Of a stretch of 64,000 nucleotides of DNA, positions 1 through 7,899 are shown piece after piece. A program made the position numbers and the translations under genes. The notes under the pieces were generated by a model. The model saw only the letters and a list, made by a program, of their open reading frames with translations. It did no database searches and was not told the DNA's origin. The stretch spans positions 620,001 through 684,000 of the forward strand of contig NZ_CP011114.1 in NCBI RefSeq assembly GCF_000993825.1, written 5' to 3'. Source of the DNA: Paenibacillus durus ATCC 35681 (GTDB lineage: Bacteria; Bacillota; Bacilli; Paenibacillales; Paenibacillaceae). The number at the start of each line of letters is the position of its first letter. Position 1 is the stretch's first letter.

Positions 1-1905
1 CATTTGACCGGGCAGTTTGAGAGAAAGAAAAACGGCCGGGAGTACGCGCTCATCCCTGTCTCGCACACCACACAAAGTTCACATATCGAGGTGCGGCTGG
101 ATATGGAGGGCAATCTGCTTCAGGCCAGGGTTGTGGAAAAAGAGGAAGCAAGCACAATTATTCCTTGTACGGAGGCATCCGCAAGTCGAACCAGTGCGCC
201 GGTGCCGCACCCGCTGTTCGATAAGCTGGTCTATGTAGCTGGCGACTATACCCGTTATTACGGGGAAGTCAAGGGAACACCGCATGCGGACTATATGAAG
301 CAATTGCTTGCCTGGTGCGAATCTCCAGCGGCACATTCCAAGGTGCAGAGCGTGTATACCTATTTAAGTAGAGGTACCTTGATTGCCGATTTAGTTCAAC
401 GGGAGGTGCTATGGCTTGATGAGAAGGGGCAATTGGCGCCGAAATGGACACCGGCTATGGAGCAGAGATATGGAGAGAAAAAAGCAATTTTCAAGGTCAT
501 CGCCTCCGATCAAAGCGCCGCCTTCATCCGGTTTGCCGTTCATGTCCCCGGTGATCCGGAAGATCGGTTGTGGCGAGACCGGTCGGTGCAGGAAGCCTTT
601 ATCCGCTATAACGAGATGGAACTGGCTGAGCAGGAGCTTTGCTACGTAACTGGGGAATATTTGCCGTATGCGGACAAGCATACTTCACGTATCCGCAATT
701 CCGGTGACAAAACGAAGCTGATCTCAGCCAACGATTCGCTAGGCTTTACCTATCGCGGACGGTTCCGCAGTGGAAGGGAAGCGGCGGCGGTCAGCTACGA
801 AGTCTCTCAAAAAGGGCATAATGCCCTGAAATGGCTGATTGACCGCCAGGGCGTCACTATTGATGGTAAAGTGTTTCTGGTGTGGGGAATCGATAACCCG
901 GATCTTCCCCCTCCATGGGAAGATGGGCTGGACTTGTACGGCGAAGAGGAGGATGAAGATACAGCGGGAGACGCCGCGCATCGTGAATTCGCCGGACAGT
1001 TTCGGCGTGCTATTCACGGCTATCGTTATAATACCGACGACTACAAATCCGAGGTTGTCATCATGGTGCTGGATGCGGCGACGCCGGGACGATTGTCGAT
1101 TGTATATTACCGAAATTTGAACAAGGAGCTATTTTTTAATCGTCTAAATTATTGGCATGCAACGTGCCGATGGCTGCACCGTTACCGTAAAAACGAACAG
1201 AAGGAGATACTTTCGTTCACCGGCGCACCGGCAACGCGGGATATTGCCTTCGCCGCTTACGGCCCGCAGGCGAGCGATAAAGTTGTTAAAGTGCTGCTTG
1301 AACGGATGCTGCCATGTATAGTGGACAAGCGTCCTGTCCCGCAGGATATTGTGCGCAGCGCGGTGAACCGTGCCTCCAATCCGGTTGGCATGGAGCCTTG
1401 GGAATGGGAGAAGACGCTCAGCATTGCCTGCGCGCTAGTGAAGAAAACATATGAGAAGGAGGGTTTTACCGTGAGCCTTGATGTAGAGAATGAGGACCGC
1501 AGCTACTTATTTGGCCGAATGCTGGCAATCGCCGATGTGCTGGAGCGGCGCGCGCTCGGTAAGGAAGAGAAGCGGGCCACGAACGCGGTGAGATACATGA
1601 ACGTCTTTGCGCAGCATCCGGGACGGACCTGGGAGATTATTCAGTCGAATTTACAGCCTTACCAGGCCAAAATGGGCACGAAGGACGGCATCATCAATTA
1701 CTGTAATAAAATGCTGGATGAAGTGGGCTCTCGGCTGAAACTGGAAGATTACAATGATAATCGGCTCAATGGACGGTATTTGCTCGGATTTTACAGCCAG
1801 CGTAATGAATTGTACAAGAGCAGGGAGCAGAGGGAAGCCGAGGCTGGACAGACTGCCCGGACCGACGAGAGCGCCAATAACGATGTACAAGGAGAGAATG
1901 AATAA
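1..1905 (+). CDS. cas8c: Cas8c (Csd1), type I-C Cascade large subunit, 5' end cut by window
   Basis: Large subunit of the type I-C interference complex, which recognises the PAM and helps open target DNA before Cas3 recruitment. The reading frame is open to the window edge, so the N-terminus is missing. The first visible residues (around REYALIPVSHTTQ, then IPCTEASASRTS and PLFDKLVYVAGDY) correspond to a point roughly 15-20 residues inside known Csd1 proteins. A TTG at 4 is therefore probably internal. About 633 residues remain, close to full family length. The stop codon overlaps the cas7 start by one base (TAATG), which implies translational coupling. In type I-C loci cas3 and cas5c lie upstream; here they would be outside the window. 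Family assignment is firm; the start is unknown. Confidence 0.93.
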   Translation, partial: HLTGQFERKKNGREYALIPVSHTTQSSHIEVRLDMEGNLLQARVVEKEEASTIIPCTEASASRTSAPVPHPLFDKLVYVAGDYTRYYGEVKGTPHADYMKQLLAWCESPAAHSKVQSVYTYLSRGTLIADLVQREVLWLDEKGQLAPKWTPAMEQRYGEKKAIFKVIASDQSAAFIRFAVHVPGDPEDRLWRDRSVQEAFIRYNEMELAEQELCYVTGEYLPYADKHTSRIRNSGDKTKLISANDSLGFTYRGRFRSGREAAAVSYEVSQKGHNALKWLIDRQGVTIDGKVFLVWGIDNPDLPPPWEDGLDLYGEEEDEDTAGDAAHREFAGQFRRAIHGYRYNTDDYKSEVVIMVLDAATPGRLSIVYYRNLNKELFFNRLNYWHATCRWLHRYRKNEQKEILSFTGAPATRDIAFAAYGPQASDKVVKVLLERMLPCIVDKRPVPQDIVRSAVNRASNPVGMEPWEWEKTLSIACALVKKTYEKEGFTVSLDVENEDRSYLFGRMLAIADVLERRALGKEEKRATNAVRYMNVFAQHPGRTWEIIQSNLQPYQAKMGTKDGIINYCNKMLDEVGSRLKLEDYNDNRLNGRYLLGFYSQRNELYKSREQREAEAGQTARTDESANNDVQGENE

Positions 1906-2792
1906 TGAGCACGCTTGATCACAAAATTGATTTTGCCGTTGTATTTTCGGTTCATAATGCTAACCCGAACGGAGACCCGCTGAACGGCAATCGTCCTCGG
2001 CAGAACTATGACGGATACGGCGAGGTATCTGATGTCTGCATCAAGCGGAAAATCCGAAATCGCCTTCAGGACATGGGAGAGTCGATTCTCGTGCAGTCCG
2101 ATGAAAGACGGGGGGATGGCTATCGCAGCATTAAAGAACGGGTAGACGCCAATGCGGAGGTGCAGGAATTCGCCAAGGGAAAAAAAGCAAATAATGACCT
2201 GTACGCCCAAGCTGCCTGCAACGCATGGCTGGATGTGCGCAGCTTCGGTCAAGTGTTCGCTTTTGGCGGGGCGGAAGGCTCTGGCAGCGGCGTATCCATC
2301 GGGGTTCGCGGACCGGTTTCGATTCATACGGCGGTGAGCATCGACCCGATTGATATTACCAGCATGCAGATCACCAAGAGCGTCAACGCGACCACCCCCA
2401 AAGATAATCCGAACAAGAAAAGCCCGGACACGATGGGTATGAAGCACAGAGTGGACTTTGGTGTATATGTTTTTTACGGAAGCATTAATACGCAGTTAGC
2501 CGGGAAAACCGGTTTCACCTATGAGGATGCAGAGAAGATACGCGAGGCGCTGGTTACCTTGTTTGAAAATGACACTTCCTCGGCGCGTCCGGACGGCAGT
2601 ATGGAAGTACATAAAGTCTACTGGTGGGAGCATAAGTCCGGCCTGGGGCAATATTCTTCTGCCAAGGTGCATCGTTCTCTTCAAATTCATTTGAATGAAG
2701 GCGTTACTCAGCCAAAATCCTTTGACGATGATTACACCTGCACCCTTCAGCCACTGGATGGACTGGAAGTGCGGGAATATGCCGGATTATAA
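1905..2792 (+). CDS. cas7: Cas7c (Csd2), type I-C Cascade backbone
   Basis: RAMP-fold backbone subunit that polymerises along the crRNA in the type I-C complex. The 295-residue protein begins with the typical Csd2 opening (KIDFAVVFSVHNANPNGDP), followed by GNRPRQNYDGYGEVSDVCIKR, which matches the conserved N-terminal part of Csd2. The later segment FGQVFAFGG and the GVRGPVSIHTAVSIDPI strand also fit the family. An RBS (GGAGAG) sits a few bases ahead of the ATG, and the start overlaps the cas8c stop by one base. The 3' end overlaps cas4 by 14 bases. Confidence 0.95.
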   Translation: MSTLDHKIDFAVVFSVHNANPNGDPLNGNRPRQNYDGYGEVSDVCIKRKIRNRLQDMGESILVQSDERRGDGYRSIKERVDANAEVQEFAKGKKANNDLYAQAACNAWLDVRSFGQVFAFGGAEGSGSGVSIGVRGPVSIHTAVSIDPIDITSMQITKSVNATTPKDNPNKKSPDTMGMKHRVDFGVYVFYGSINTQLAGKTGFTYEDAEKIREALVTLFENDTSSARPDGSMEVHKVYWWEHKSGLGQYSSAKVHRSLQIHLNEGVTQPKSFDDDYTCTLQPLDGLEVREYAGL

Positions 2793-3438
2793 CGAAGATG
2801 ACTATTTGCTGCTCTCGGGGATTCAGCATTTCAACTTCTGCCGCAGACAGTGGGCGTTGATACATGTTGAACAACAATGGGAAGAGAATGTCCGCACGCT
2901 GGAAGGTACATACGTTCATCGAATTGCGGATCAACCTCATCTTCGTGAAAAAAGAGGGAACAAACTGATCGTGCGCGCATTGCCCGTTCATTCCGGGACG
3001 CTGGGCATTACGGGGATATGTGACGTGGTGGAGTTTGTACGAGATCCGGCGGGAATACCGCTTTCGGGGGAGGAAGGTCTGTATCTTCCGTATCCGGTTG
3101 AATACAAACGGGGCAAGCCTAAGAAGAACGATTCGGACCGCTCCCAGTTGATTGCCCAACTGATGTGTCTGGAGGAAATGCTGGCCTGCGATCTTTCACT
3201 CGGCTATCTCTACTATAATGAAACCAAGCACCGGGTCGAAGTACCCGTTACTCTGTCAGACCGTGAGCAAGTCAAGGCGGTTTTGCAGGAAATGCATCAT
3301 TATTTTGCGAAAAAGCATACACCGAAGGCAAAAGCAGGGCCGCACTGTCAAAGCTGCTCCCTGCATAACGTGTGCCTGCCGGAGATGCTGAAGAAGCGGT
3401 CCGTTGCGAGCTATATTGAAAGCAGGTTGAGCGAATGA
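2779..3438 (+). CDS. cas4: Cas4 nuclease for spacer adaptation
   Basis: RecB-like 4Fe-4S nuclease that trims prespacers and selects PAM-proximal ends together with Cas1-Cas2. The start at the ATG of MPDYNEDDYLLLSGIQHF gives 219 residues, the usual size, and removes an unrelated 28-residue N-terminal extension. The iron-sulfur cysteines are visible at C21 (FCRRQ) and C190, C193 and C199 near the end. The nuclease acidic/lysine set is D82 and E108-x-K110. The gene overlaps cas7 by 14 bases and cas1 by 4 bases (ATGA), as expected for a tightly coupled adaptation module. Confidence 0.94.
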   Translation: MPDYNEDDYLLLSGIQHFNFCRRQWALIHVEQQWEENVRTLEGTYVHRIADQPHLREKRGNKLIVRALPVHSGTLGITGICDVVEFVRDPAGIPLSGEEGLYLPYPVEYKRGKPKKNDSDRSQLIAQLMCLEEMLACDLSLGYLYYNETKHRVEVPVTLSDREQVKAVLQEMHHYFAKKHTPKAKAGPHCQSCSLHNVCLPEMLKKRSVASYIESRLSE

Positions 3439-4466
3439 AAAAACTGCTGAATACGTTATTTGTGACGACACCGGACACTTATCTGTCACTGGACGGTGAG
3501 AATATTGTCATCCGGCAGGAAGAGAATATTCTGGGGCGTTATCCTCTGCATAATCTGGAAGCTGTCTGCACATTTGGGTACGCGGGGGTAAGTCCGGCAT
3601 TGATGGGTTCATGCGCTGAGCGAAGTATCGGCCTGACTTTTATGACCCGCACCGGGCGTTTCTTGGCTAGAGTGACCGGTGAGAGCAGAGGTAATGTGGT
3701 GCTCCGCAAGGAGCAGTACCGGATATCCGATGATGAGCGCCGAAGTGCGCTGGTAGCGAGAAATTTTATTCTCGGCAAAATCTATAACGCCAAATGGATT
3801 CTGGAGCGTGCCACGCGGGATTATGCGCTGCGGCTGGATATTCCCCGGATCAAGAAGGTGTCGGCGGCTCTTTCCGAAAGCATGAATCTGGTTCATAGCG
3901 TGGAAGATCTGGATATTTTGCGGGGAGTGGAGGGTTCTGCGGCGGTTCAATACAACTCGGTATTTGACGAACTGATTTTGCAGCAGAAAGACGACTTTTT
4001 CTTCCGTGGCCGGAATAAGCGGCCTCCGCTGGACAATGTCAACGCCTTGCTTTCCTTTGCGTATACCCTGCTGTCGAATGATGTAAGGTCGGCGCTGGAG
4101 AGCGTTGGTCTTGACGCTTACGTTGGTTTTCTTCACAGAGATCGGCCCGGGAGGGCTTCGCTGGCGCTGGATATGATGGAAGAACTGAGAGGCGTTTATG
4201 CGGACCGTTTTGTTTTATCCTTGATTAATAAAAAGCTTATCAATCCGAAGGGGTTTTACCGGAAAGAGAACGGCGCGGTCCTTATGGACGATGACACCAG
4301 GAAGCAAGTGATTAAGGGTTGGCAGGAGCGAAAGCAGGAGAAAATCATTCATCCTTATCTAAACGAAAAAATCTCCTGGGGACTCGTGCCTTATTCACAA
4401 GCGCTATTGCTGGCGAGATACATTCGGGGAGATCTGGATGAGTATCCTCCATTTTTGTGGAAGTAG
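3435..4466 (+). CDS. cas1: Cas1 integrase, type I-C
   Basis: Metal-dependent integrase that inserts new spacers at the leader end of the array as a complex with Cas2. The 343-residue length is normal for the I-C subtype. The metal-binding residues can be placed at E166 (in RGVEGSAA), H234 (GFLHRDRPGR) and the acidic cluster at D246-E250 (LALDMMEE). The start ATG overlaps the cas4 stop (ATGA). The gene ends 10 bases before the GTG proposed for cas2. Nothing suggests inactivation. Confidence 0.96.
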   Translation: MKKLLNTLFVTTPDTYLSLDGENIVIRQEENILGRYPLHNLEAVCTFGYAGVSPALMGSCAERSIGLTFMTRTGRFLARVTGESRGNVVLRKEQYRISDDERRSALVARNFILGKIYNAKWILERATRDYALRLDIPRIKKVSAALSESMNLVHSVEDLDILRGVEGSAAVQYNSVFDELILQQKDDFFFRGRNKRPPLDNVNALLSFAYTLLSNDVRSALESVGLDAYVGFLHRDRPGRASLALDMMEELRGVYADRFVLSLINKKLINPKGFYRKENGAVLMDDDTRKQVIKGWQERKQEKIIHPYLNEKISWGLVPYSQALLLARYIRGDLDEYPPFLWK

Positions 4467-4476
4467 GTGTTTTCAG

Positions 4477-4767
4477 GTGCTGGTCTTGATTACGTATGAT
4501 GTAAGTACAAAAAGCGCGGAGGGCAGAAGACGTCTGTCACAAGTCGCCAAGAAGTGTCTGGATTACGGTCAGAGGGTCCAAAACTCCGTATTCGAATGTA
4601 TTGTGGATACGACGCAGTTCCGCCGGCTAAAGTTTGAACTGGAAGAACTGATCGACGAAGAGACAGATAGTCTGCGTTTCTATAACTTGGGAGACAAGTA
4701 TAAAACCAAAGTCGAACACATCGGTGTAAAAAGCTCATATGACATGGAAAGCCCGCTGATCATTTAA
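4477..4767 (+). CDS. cas2: Cas2 adaptation protein (GTG start)
   Basis: Small ferredoxin-fold partner of Cas1 in spacer acquisition. The GTG at 4477 gives 96 residues opening VLVLITYDVST, the standard Cas2 beginning with the conserved Asp at the end of strand 1. Starting further upstream adds 13 residues that overlap cas1 and do not fit the family. The C-terminal EHIGVKSSYDMESPLII is typical of the I-C subtype. It is the last cas gene; its stop codon directly abuts an inverted repeat at the beginning of the CRISPR leader. Confidence 0.94.
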   Translation: MLVLITYDVSTKSAEGRRRLSQVAKKCLDYGQRVQNSVFECIVDTTQFRRLKFELEELIDEETDSLRFYNLGDKYKTKVEHIGVKSSYDMESPLII

Positions 4768-4813
4768 GGTGCGAATGCCAAGCTCCCATGATTTCCCCGG
4801 GTCCTTCGCACCT
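4767..4813 (+). repeat. Inverted repeat at the cas2/leader junction
   Basis: A 9-bp perfect inverted repeat (AGGTGCGAA at 4767-4775 and TTCGCACCT at 4805-4813) flanks a 29-base loop and starts at the last base of the cas2 stop codon. There is no good U-run after it, so a simple terminator is less likely. From memory, similar GGTGCGAA/TTCGCACC elements follow cas2 in other type I-C loci; I could not check this. The arms resemble the CGCACC/GGGTGCG arms of the CRISPR repeat in reversed order. Confidence 0.6.
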
Positions 4814-4848
4814 CAAATTTTGTCGAAAAGTAGAAGAATAACGGTTTA

Positions 4849-4877
4849 TTGAAAAAAGTCAATTCTGGATTTATACT
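4849..4877 (+). promoter_or_regulatory. CRISPR leader promoter
   Basis: A -35 box TTGAAA (4849-4854), a 17-bp spacer and a -10 box TATACT (4872-4877) form a near-consensus sigma-A promoter about 70 bp before the first repeat. It lies in the AT-rich leader and points into the array, so it probably drives pre-crRNA synthesis. Confidence 0.75.
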
Positions 4878-4949
4878 TCTTTTGCAACGTTTTTGGCGGA
4901 AATTGAAGGAATTGATGTCTTTCTCAGATCAATCTTAATCATTTTCGCC

Positions 4950-6849
4950 GTCGCACCCCATGCGGGTGCGTGGATTGAAATATCCTCGACTTGTTGGTTT
5001 TTTACATTTTTTTGAGTCGCACCCCATGCGGGTGCGTGGATTGAAATAAGGAAGAGTTGGAACTCCGGGCAAGGGCGCTGGCTGTCGCACCCCATGCGGG
5101 TGCGTGGATTGAAATCATTTCTGCTTTTGCCGCTTCGCGTACCAGCCTGGTCGCACCCCATGCGGGTGCGTGGATTGAAATACTAGATAAAGCGGATAGG
5201 AACGGATCAGCTCAAGTCGCACCCCATGCGGGTGCGTGGATTGAAATCTGCTGGTACTTCTTGACGCCTTCCGGGTATTGTCGCACCCCATGCGGGTGCG
5301 TGGATTGAAATTATTACAATGACATCCTTGTAAATGTTATTTTCGTCGCACCCCATGCGGGTGCGTGGATTGAAATTGTAGTAGTCGGCAGGTTGCAGAG
5401 GAATTCGAAAGTCGCACCCCATGCGGGTGCGTGGATTGAAATATGCCTGACCGCTTCCCGATAGCGTAGATTATAGTCGCACCCCATGCGGGTGCGTGGA
5501 TTGAAATATATCCTCCTTTTGCTTGTGATAAGGTTTTCTTTGTCGCACCCCATGCGGGTGCGTGGATTGAAATCCGATAGCGTAGATTATATAAATCAAG
5601 AGCGCGTCGTCGCACCCCATGCGGGTGCGTGGATTGAAATCAGCATCGATGTTCGCCCGTGCTCTCTGGAGTGCGTCGCACCCCATGCGGGTGCGTGGAT
5701 TGAAATTCATTATTACTGTACGCTGGTCATCACTAAGCAGTCGCACCCCATGCGGGTGCGTGGATTGAAATTGCGTCTGTGAGGATGGATAAGGATTCGG
5801 CGTTGTGTCGCACCCCATGCGGGTGCGTGGATTGAAATGCGGAAAGTATCCTCCACCGGACTTTACGATTAGTCGCACCCCATGCGGGTGCGTGGATTGA
5901 AATCCGTATGAGACGATATGATCTGGCGTGATCGTTCCTCGTCGCACCCCATGCGGGTGCGTGGATTGAAATCTCGATGTTATAGGACTTTCCGGGAAAT
6001 TCCGGGAATGTCGCACCCCATGCGGGTGCGTGGATTGAAATTAGACGATCAGGAGTGGGAGCTGATATTCCGGGCGGTCGCACCCCATGCGGGTGCGTGG
6101 ATTGAAATTTTAATCTCGCTCTACCTTATGTAGACAAGCGAGTCGCACCCCATGCGGGTGCGTGGATTGAAATCACACTCGGCAGTCCCGAGTATCTAAG
6201 GAAATGTCTAGTCGCACCCCATGCGGGTGCGTGGATTGAAATCAAAATGTCTTGCACAGAAACGCCCAAGTACCCACGTCGCACCCCATGCGGGTGCGTG
6301 GATTGAAATATTCAAAACACTCAGCGGATCGCCGTCTGAGGTGTAGTCGCACCCCATGCGGGTGCGTGGATTGAAATGTTGAAGATGTACGCCAGCAGAG
6401 CCGCTTCGCCATTGGTCGCACCCCATGCGGGTGCGTGGATTGAAATGCCCGGCGTCAAGCCTCTGCGCGCTGGACAACTTGTCGCACCCCATGCGGGTGC
6501 GTGGATTGAAATTCCCTGAACCGATGAAGGGTTATATACCGGCTGAGTCGCACCCCATGTGGGTGCGTGGATTGAAATAGTACCGGGATGAAATATAAAC
6601 TGTCCCGGCTGAGTCGCACCCCATGTGGGTGCGTGGATTGAAATCCCGTAATGATCGACAATGTAGGACAGCAATTGTACGGTCGCACCCCATGTGGGTG
6701 CGTGGATTGAAATCAGAGCCGCCGACAAAGGAGGAAATAAAAGATGATACGTCGCTCCCCATGCGGGTGCGTGGATTGAAATTTATACTGTACCAGATCA
6801 ACCAAACACTCAAACACGTCGCACCCCATGTGGGTGCGTGGATTGAAAT
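4950..6849 (+). CRISPR. Type I-C CRISPR array, 29 repeats of 32 nt
   Basis: The repeat is 32 nt. It begins GTCGCACCCC, continues with the loop ATG and GGGTGCG, and ends TGGATTGAAAT, the classical type I-C form with stem arms CGCACCC/GGGTGCG. I count 29 recognisable copies starting at 4950, 5016, 5084, 5150, 5216, 5280, 5345, 5411, 5476, 5542, 5609, 5675, 5740, 5807, 5872, 5941, 6010, 6077, 6142, 6211, 6278, 6346, 6415, 6481, 6547, 6613, 6682, 6751 and 6818. Spacers are 32-37 nt. Copies 1-24 are identical. Copies 25, 26, 27 and 29 carry C to T in the loop (ATGTGGG), and copy 28 has A to T in the stem (GTCGCTCCCC). Decay at the distal end places the leader on the cas side. Confidence 0.98.
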
Positions 6850-6882
6850 TCGTAAAACCTAGCCGTATTATGCTCTTACTGA

Positions 6883-6915
6883 GTACCACCCCCGCACGGG
6901 TGCACAAATCGTAAC
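6883..6915 (+). repeat. Decayed terminal CRISPR repeat (30th)
   Basis: The segment starting GTACCACCCCCGCACGGGTG aligns over its whole length with the CRISPR repeat, with a one-base insertion and several changes, and keeps the CACCC/GGGTG stem. It follows repeat 29 by 33 nt, a normal spacer length. It is best read as the oldest repeat of the array, degenerated beyond easy recognition. Confidence 0.72.
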
Positions 6916-7036
6916 TAATAACCAAACCTTATAACAAGATGACGCCCCCTTTTTTTATAAACGCAAACTGAAATTCATTTTCTATACGTTAATGTATAAA
7001 AACAAACCGACTCACTACCACGGCATGGAAGCAAAA

Positions 7037-7050
7037 AGTAAGCGTTCACA
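7037..7050 (+). promoter_or_regulatory. cre (CcpA) site upstream of the fru operon
   Basis: AGTAAGCGTTCACA agrees with the catabolite-responsive element consensus (TGWAANCGNTNWCA) at 13 of 14 positions. It lies about 110 bp before fruR. Catabolite control of a sugar PTS operon is expected in Firmicutes; binding is inferred only from the match. Confidence 0.6.
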
Positions 7051-7099
7051 ACTTTGTAACGAGGCTTGAAGATTTTTGATGGAATTTGGATAATAATGA

Positions 7100-7127
7100 T
7101 TGTTTTTTGCTCGATTTATGTTACTAT
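7100..7127 (+). promoter_or_regulatory. Possible fru operon promoter
   Basis: TTGTTT (7100-7105) and TACTAT (7122-7127) are separated by 16 bp and lie about 25 bp before the fruR start. The match is moderate and other AT-rich positions nearby could serve, so this is a candidate only. Confidence 0.35.
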
Positions 7128-7149
7128 ATGGTCAGTTGGAGGAATGAAG

Positions 7150-7896
7150 ATGCTGACTGAAGAACGCCACGGAATGATAATACAGCGCTTACAAGAAAAG
7201 GGCGTCGTCAAAATGCAGGAGCTGACGGAAATGCTCGGGGCTTCGGAATCGACGGTACGACGGGATTTAATTGATCTTGAGAGCCGTAATTTGCTGAAAA
7301 GGGTACATGGCGGAGCTTCGCTGCTGCCTCATAAAAGCCAGGAGCTCGGCATGGAGGAGAAAACCTCCAAGAACATTCAGCAAAAAAATTCCATCGCCTC
7401 TTTAGCAGCCGCTCAACTGCTTGATGGTGAATGTATTTATCTGGATGCGGGAACAACAACGTTAGCAATGATTTCCCATATTGACGCTAAAGGTGTGACC
7501 GTCGTGACCAACGGCTTGTCCCACATTGAAGAACTGGTTAGGAAGCAAATCCCCAGTTACCTTCTCGGCGGTATGATGAAGAGCCATACCAAAGCTGTAG
7601 TCGGAAGCATTGCGCTTCAGAATATGGAGAACTTCCGTTTCGATAAATGCTTTCTAGGTACAAATGGCGTAGATGCCAAAATGGGTTATACAACGCCTGA
7701 TCCCGAAGAAGCGCTGATTAAGAGACGGGCTCACCAGTTATCCGGCAAAACTTACGTGCTTGCGGACTCCAGCAAATTTGGCGAAGTCGCTTTTGCGAAG
7801 CTGTTCGACTTGCAGGAGGCTGTTGTGATAACGGATACCGTTCCGGAAAGGCTGCGCCAATCCATCGCAAGTAAAACCAAAATAATTGAGGGGTAA
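7150..7896 (+). CDS. fruR: DeoR-family regulator of fructose operon (FruR-type)
   Basis: Transcription regulator with an N-terminal winged HTH (about residues 5-55, with KMQELTEMLGASESTVRRDL as the helix-turn-helix) and a C-terminal DeoR sensor domain of the phosphosugar-isomerase fold (LDAGTTT near residue 100, and the NGVDAKMGYTTPDPEE segment). The start MLTEERHGM is chosen because it is the family's usual opening and has GGAGGA six bases upstream; an in-frame extension further upstream is hydrophobic and unlike the family. It is first in a three-gene fructose operon and very probably responds to fructose-1-phosphate. Length is 248 residues, normal. Confidence 0.88.
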   Translation: MLTEERHGMIIQRLQEKGVVKMQELTEMLGASESTVRRDLIDLESRNLLKRVHGGASLLPHKSQELGMEEKTSKNIQQKNSIASLAAAQLLDGECIYLDAGTTTLAMISHIDAKGVTVVTNGLSHIEELVRKQIPSYLLGGMMKSHTKAVVGSIALQNMENFRFDKCFLGTNGVDAKMGYTTPDPEEALIKRRAHQLSGKTYVLADSSKFGEVAFAKLFDLQEAVVITDTVPERLRQSIASKTKIIEG

Positions 7897-7899
7897 ATT

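Noticed and set aside
4871..6925. Many open frames through the CRISPR array on both strands, with repeating peptides such as SIHAPAWGAT, NPRTRMGCD and VAPHAGAWIEI.
   Set aside because: They are translations of the 32-nt repeats; the repeat-plus-spacer periodicity creates spurious frames without ribosome sites.
7066..7149. A longer start for the DeoR-type regulator adding a hydrophobic N-terminus (IWIIMIVFCSIYVTIW).
   Set aside because: DeoR regulators are cytoplasmic. The start at 7150 has a good ribosome site and the standard opening; the hydrophobic stretch is translated promoter region.
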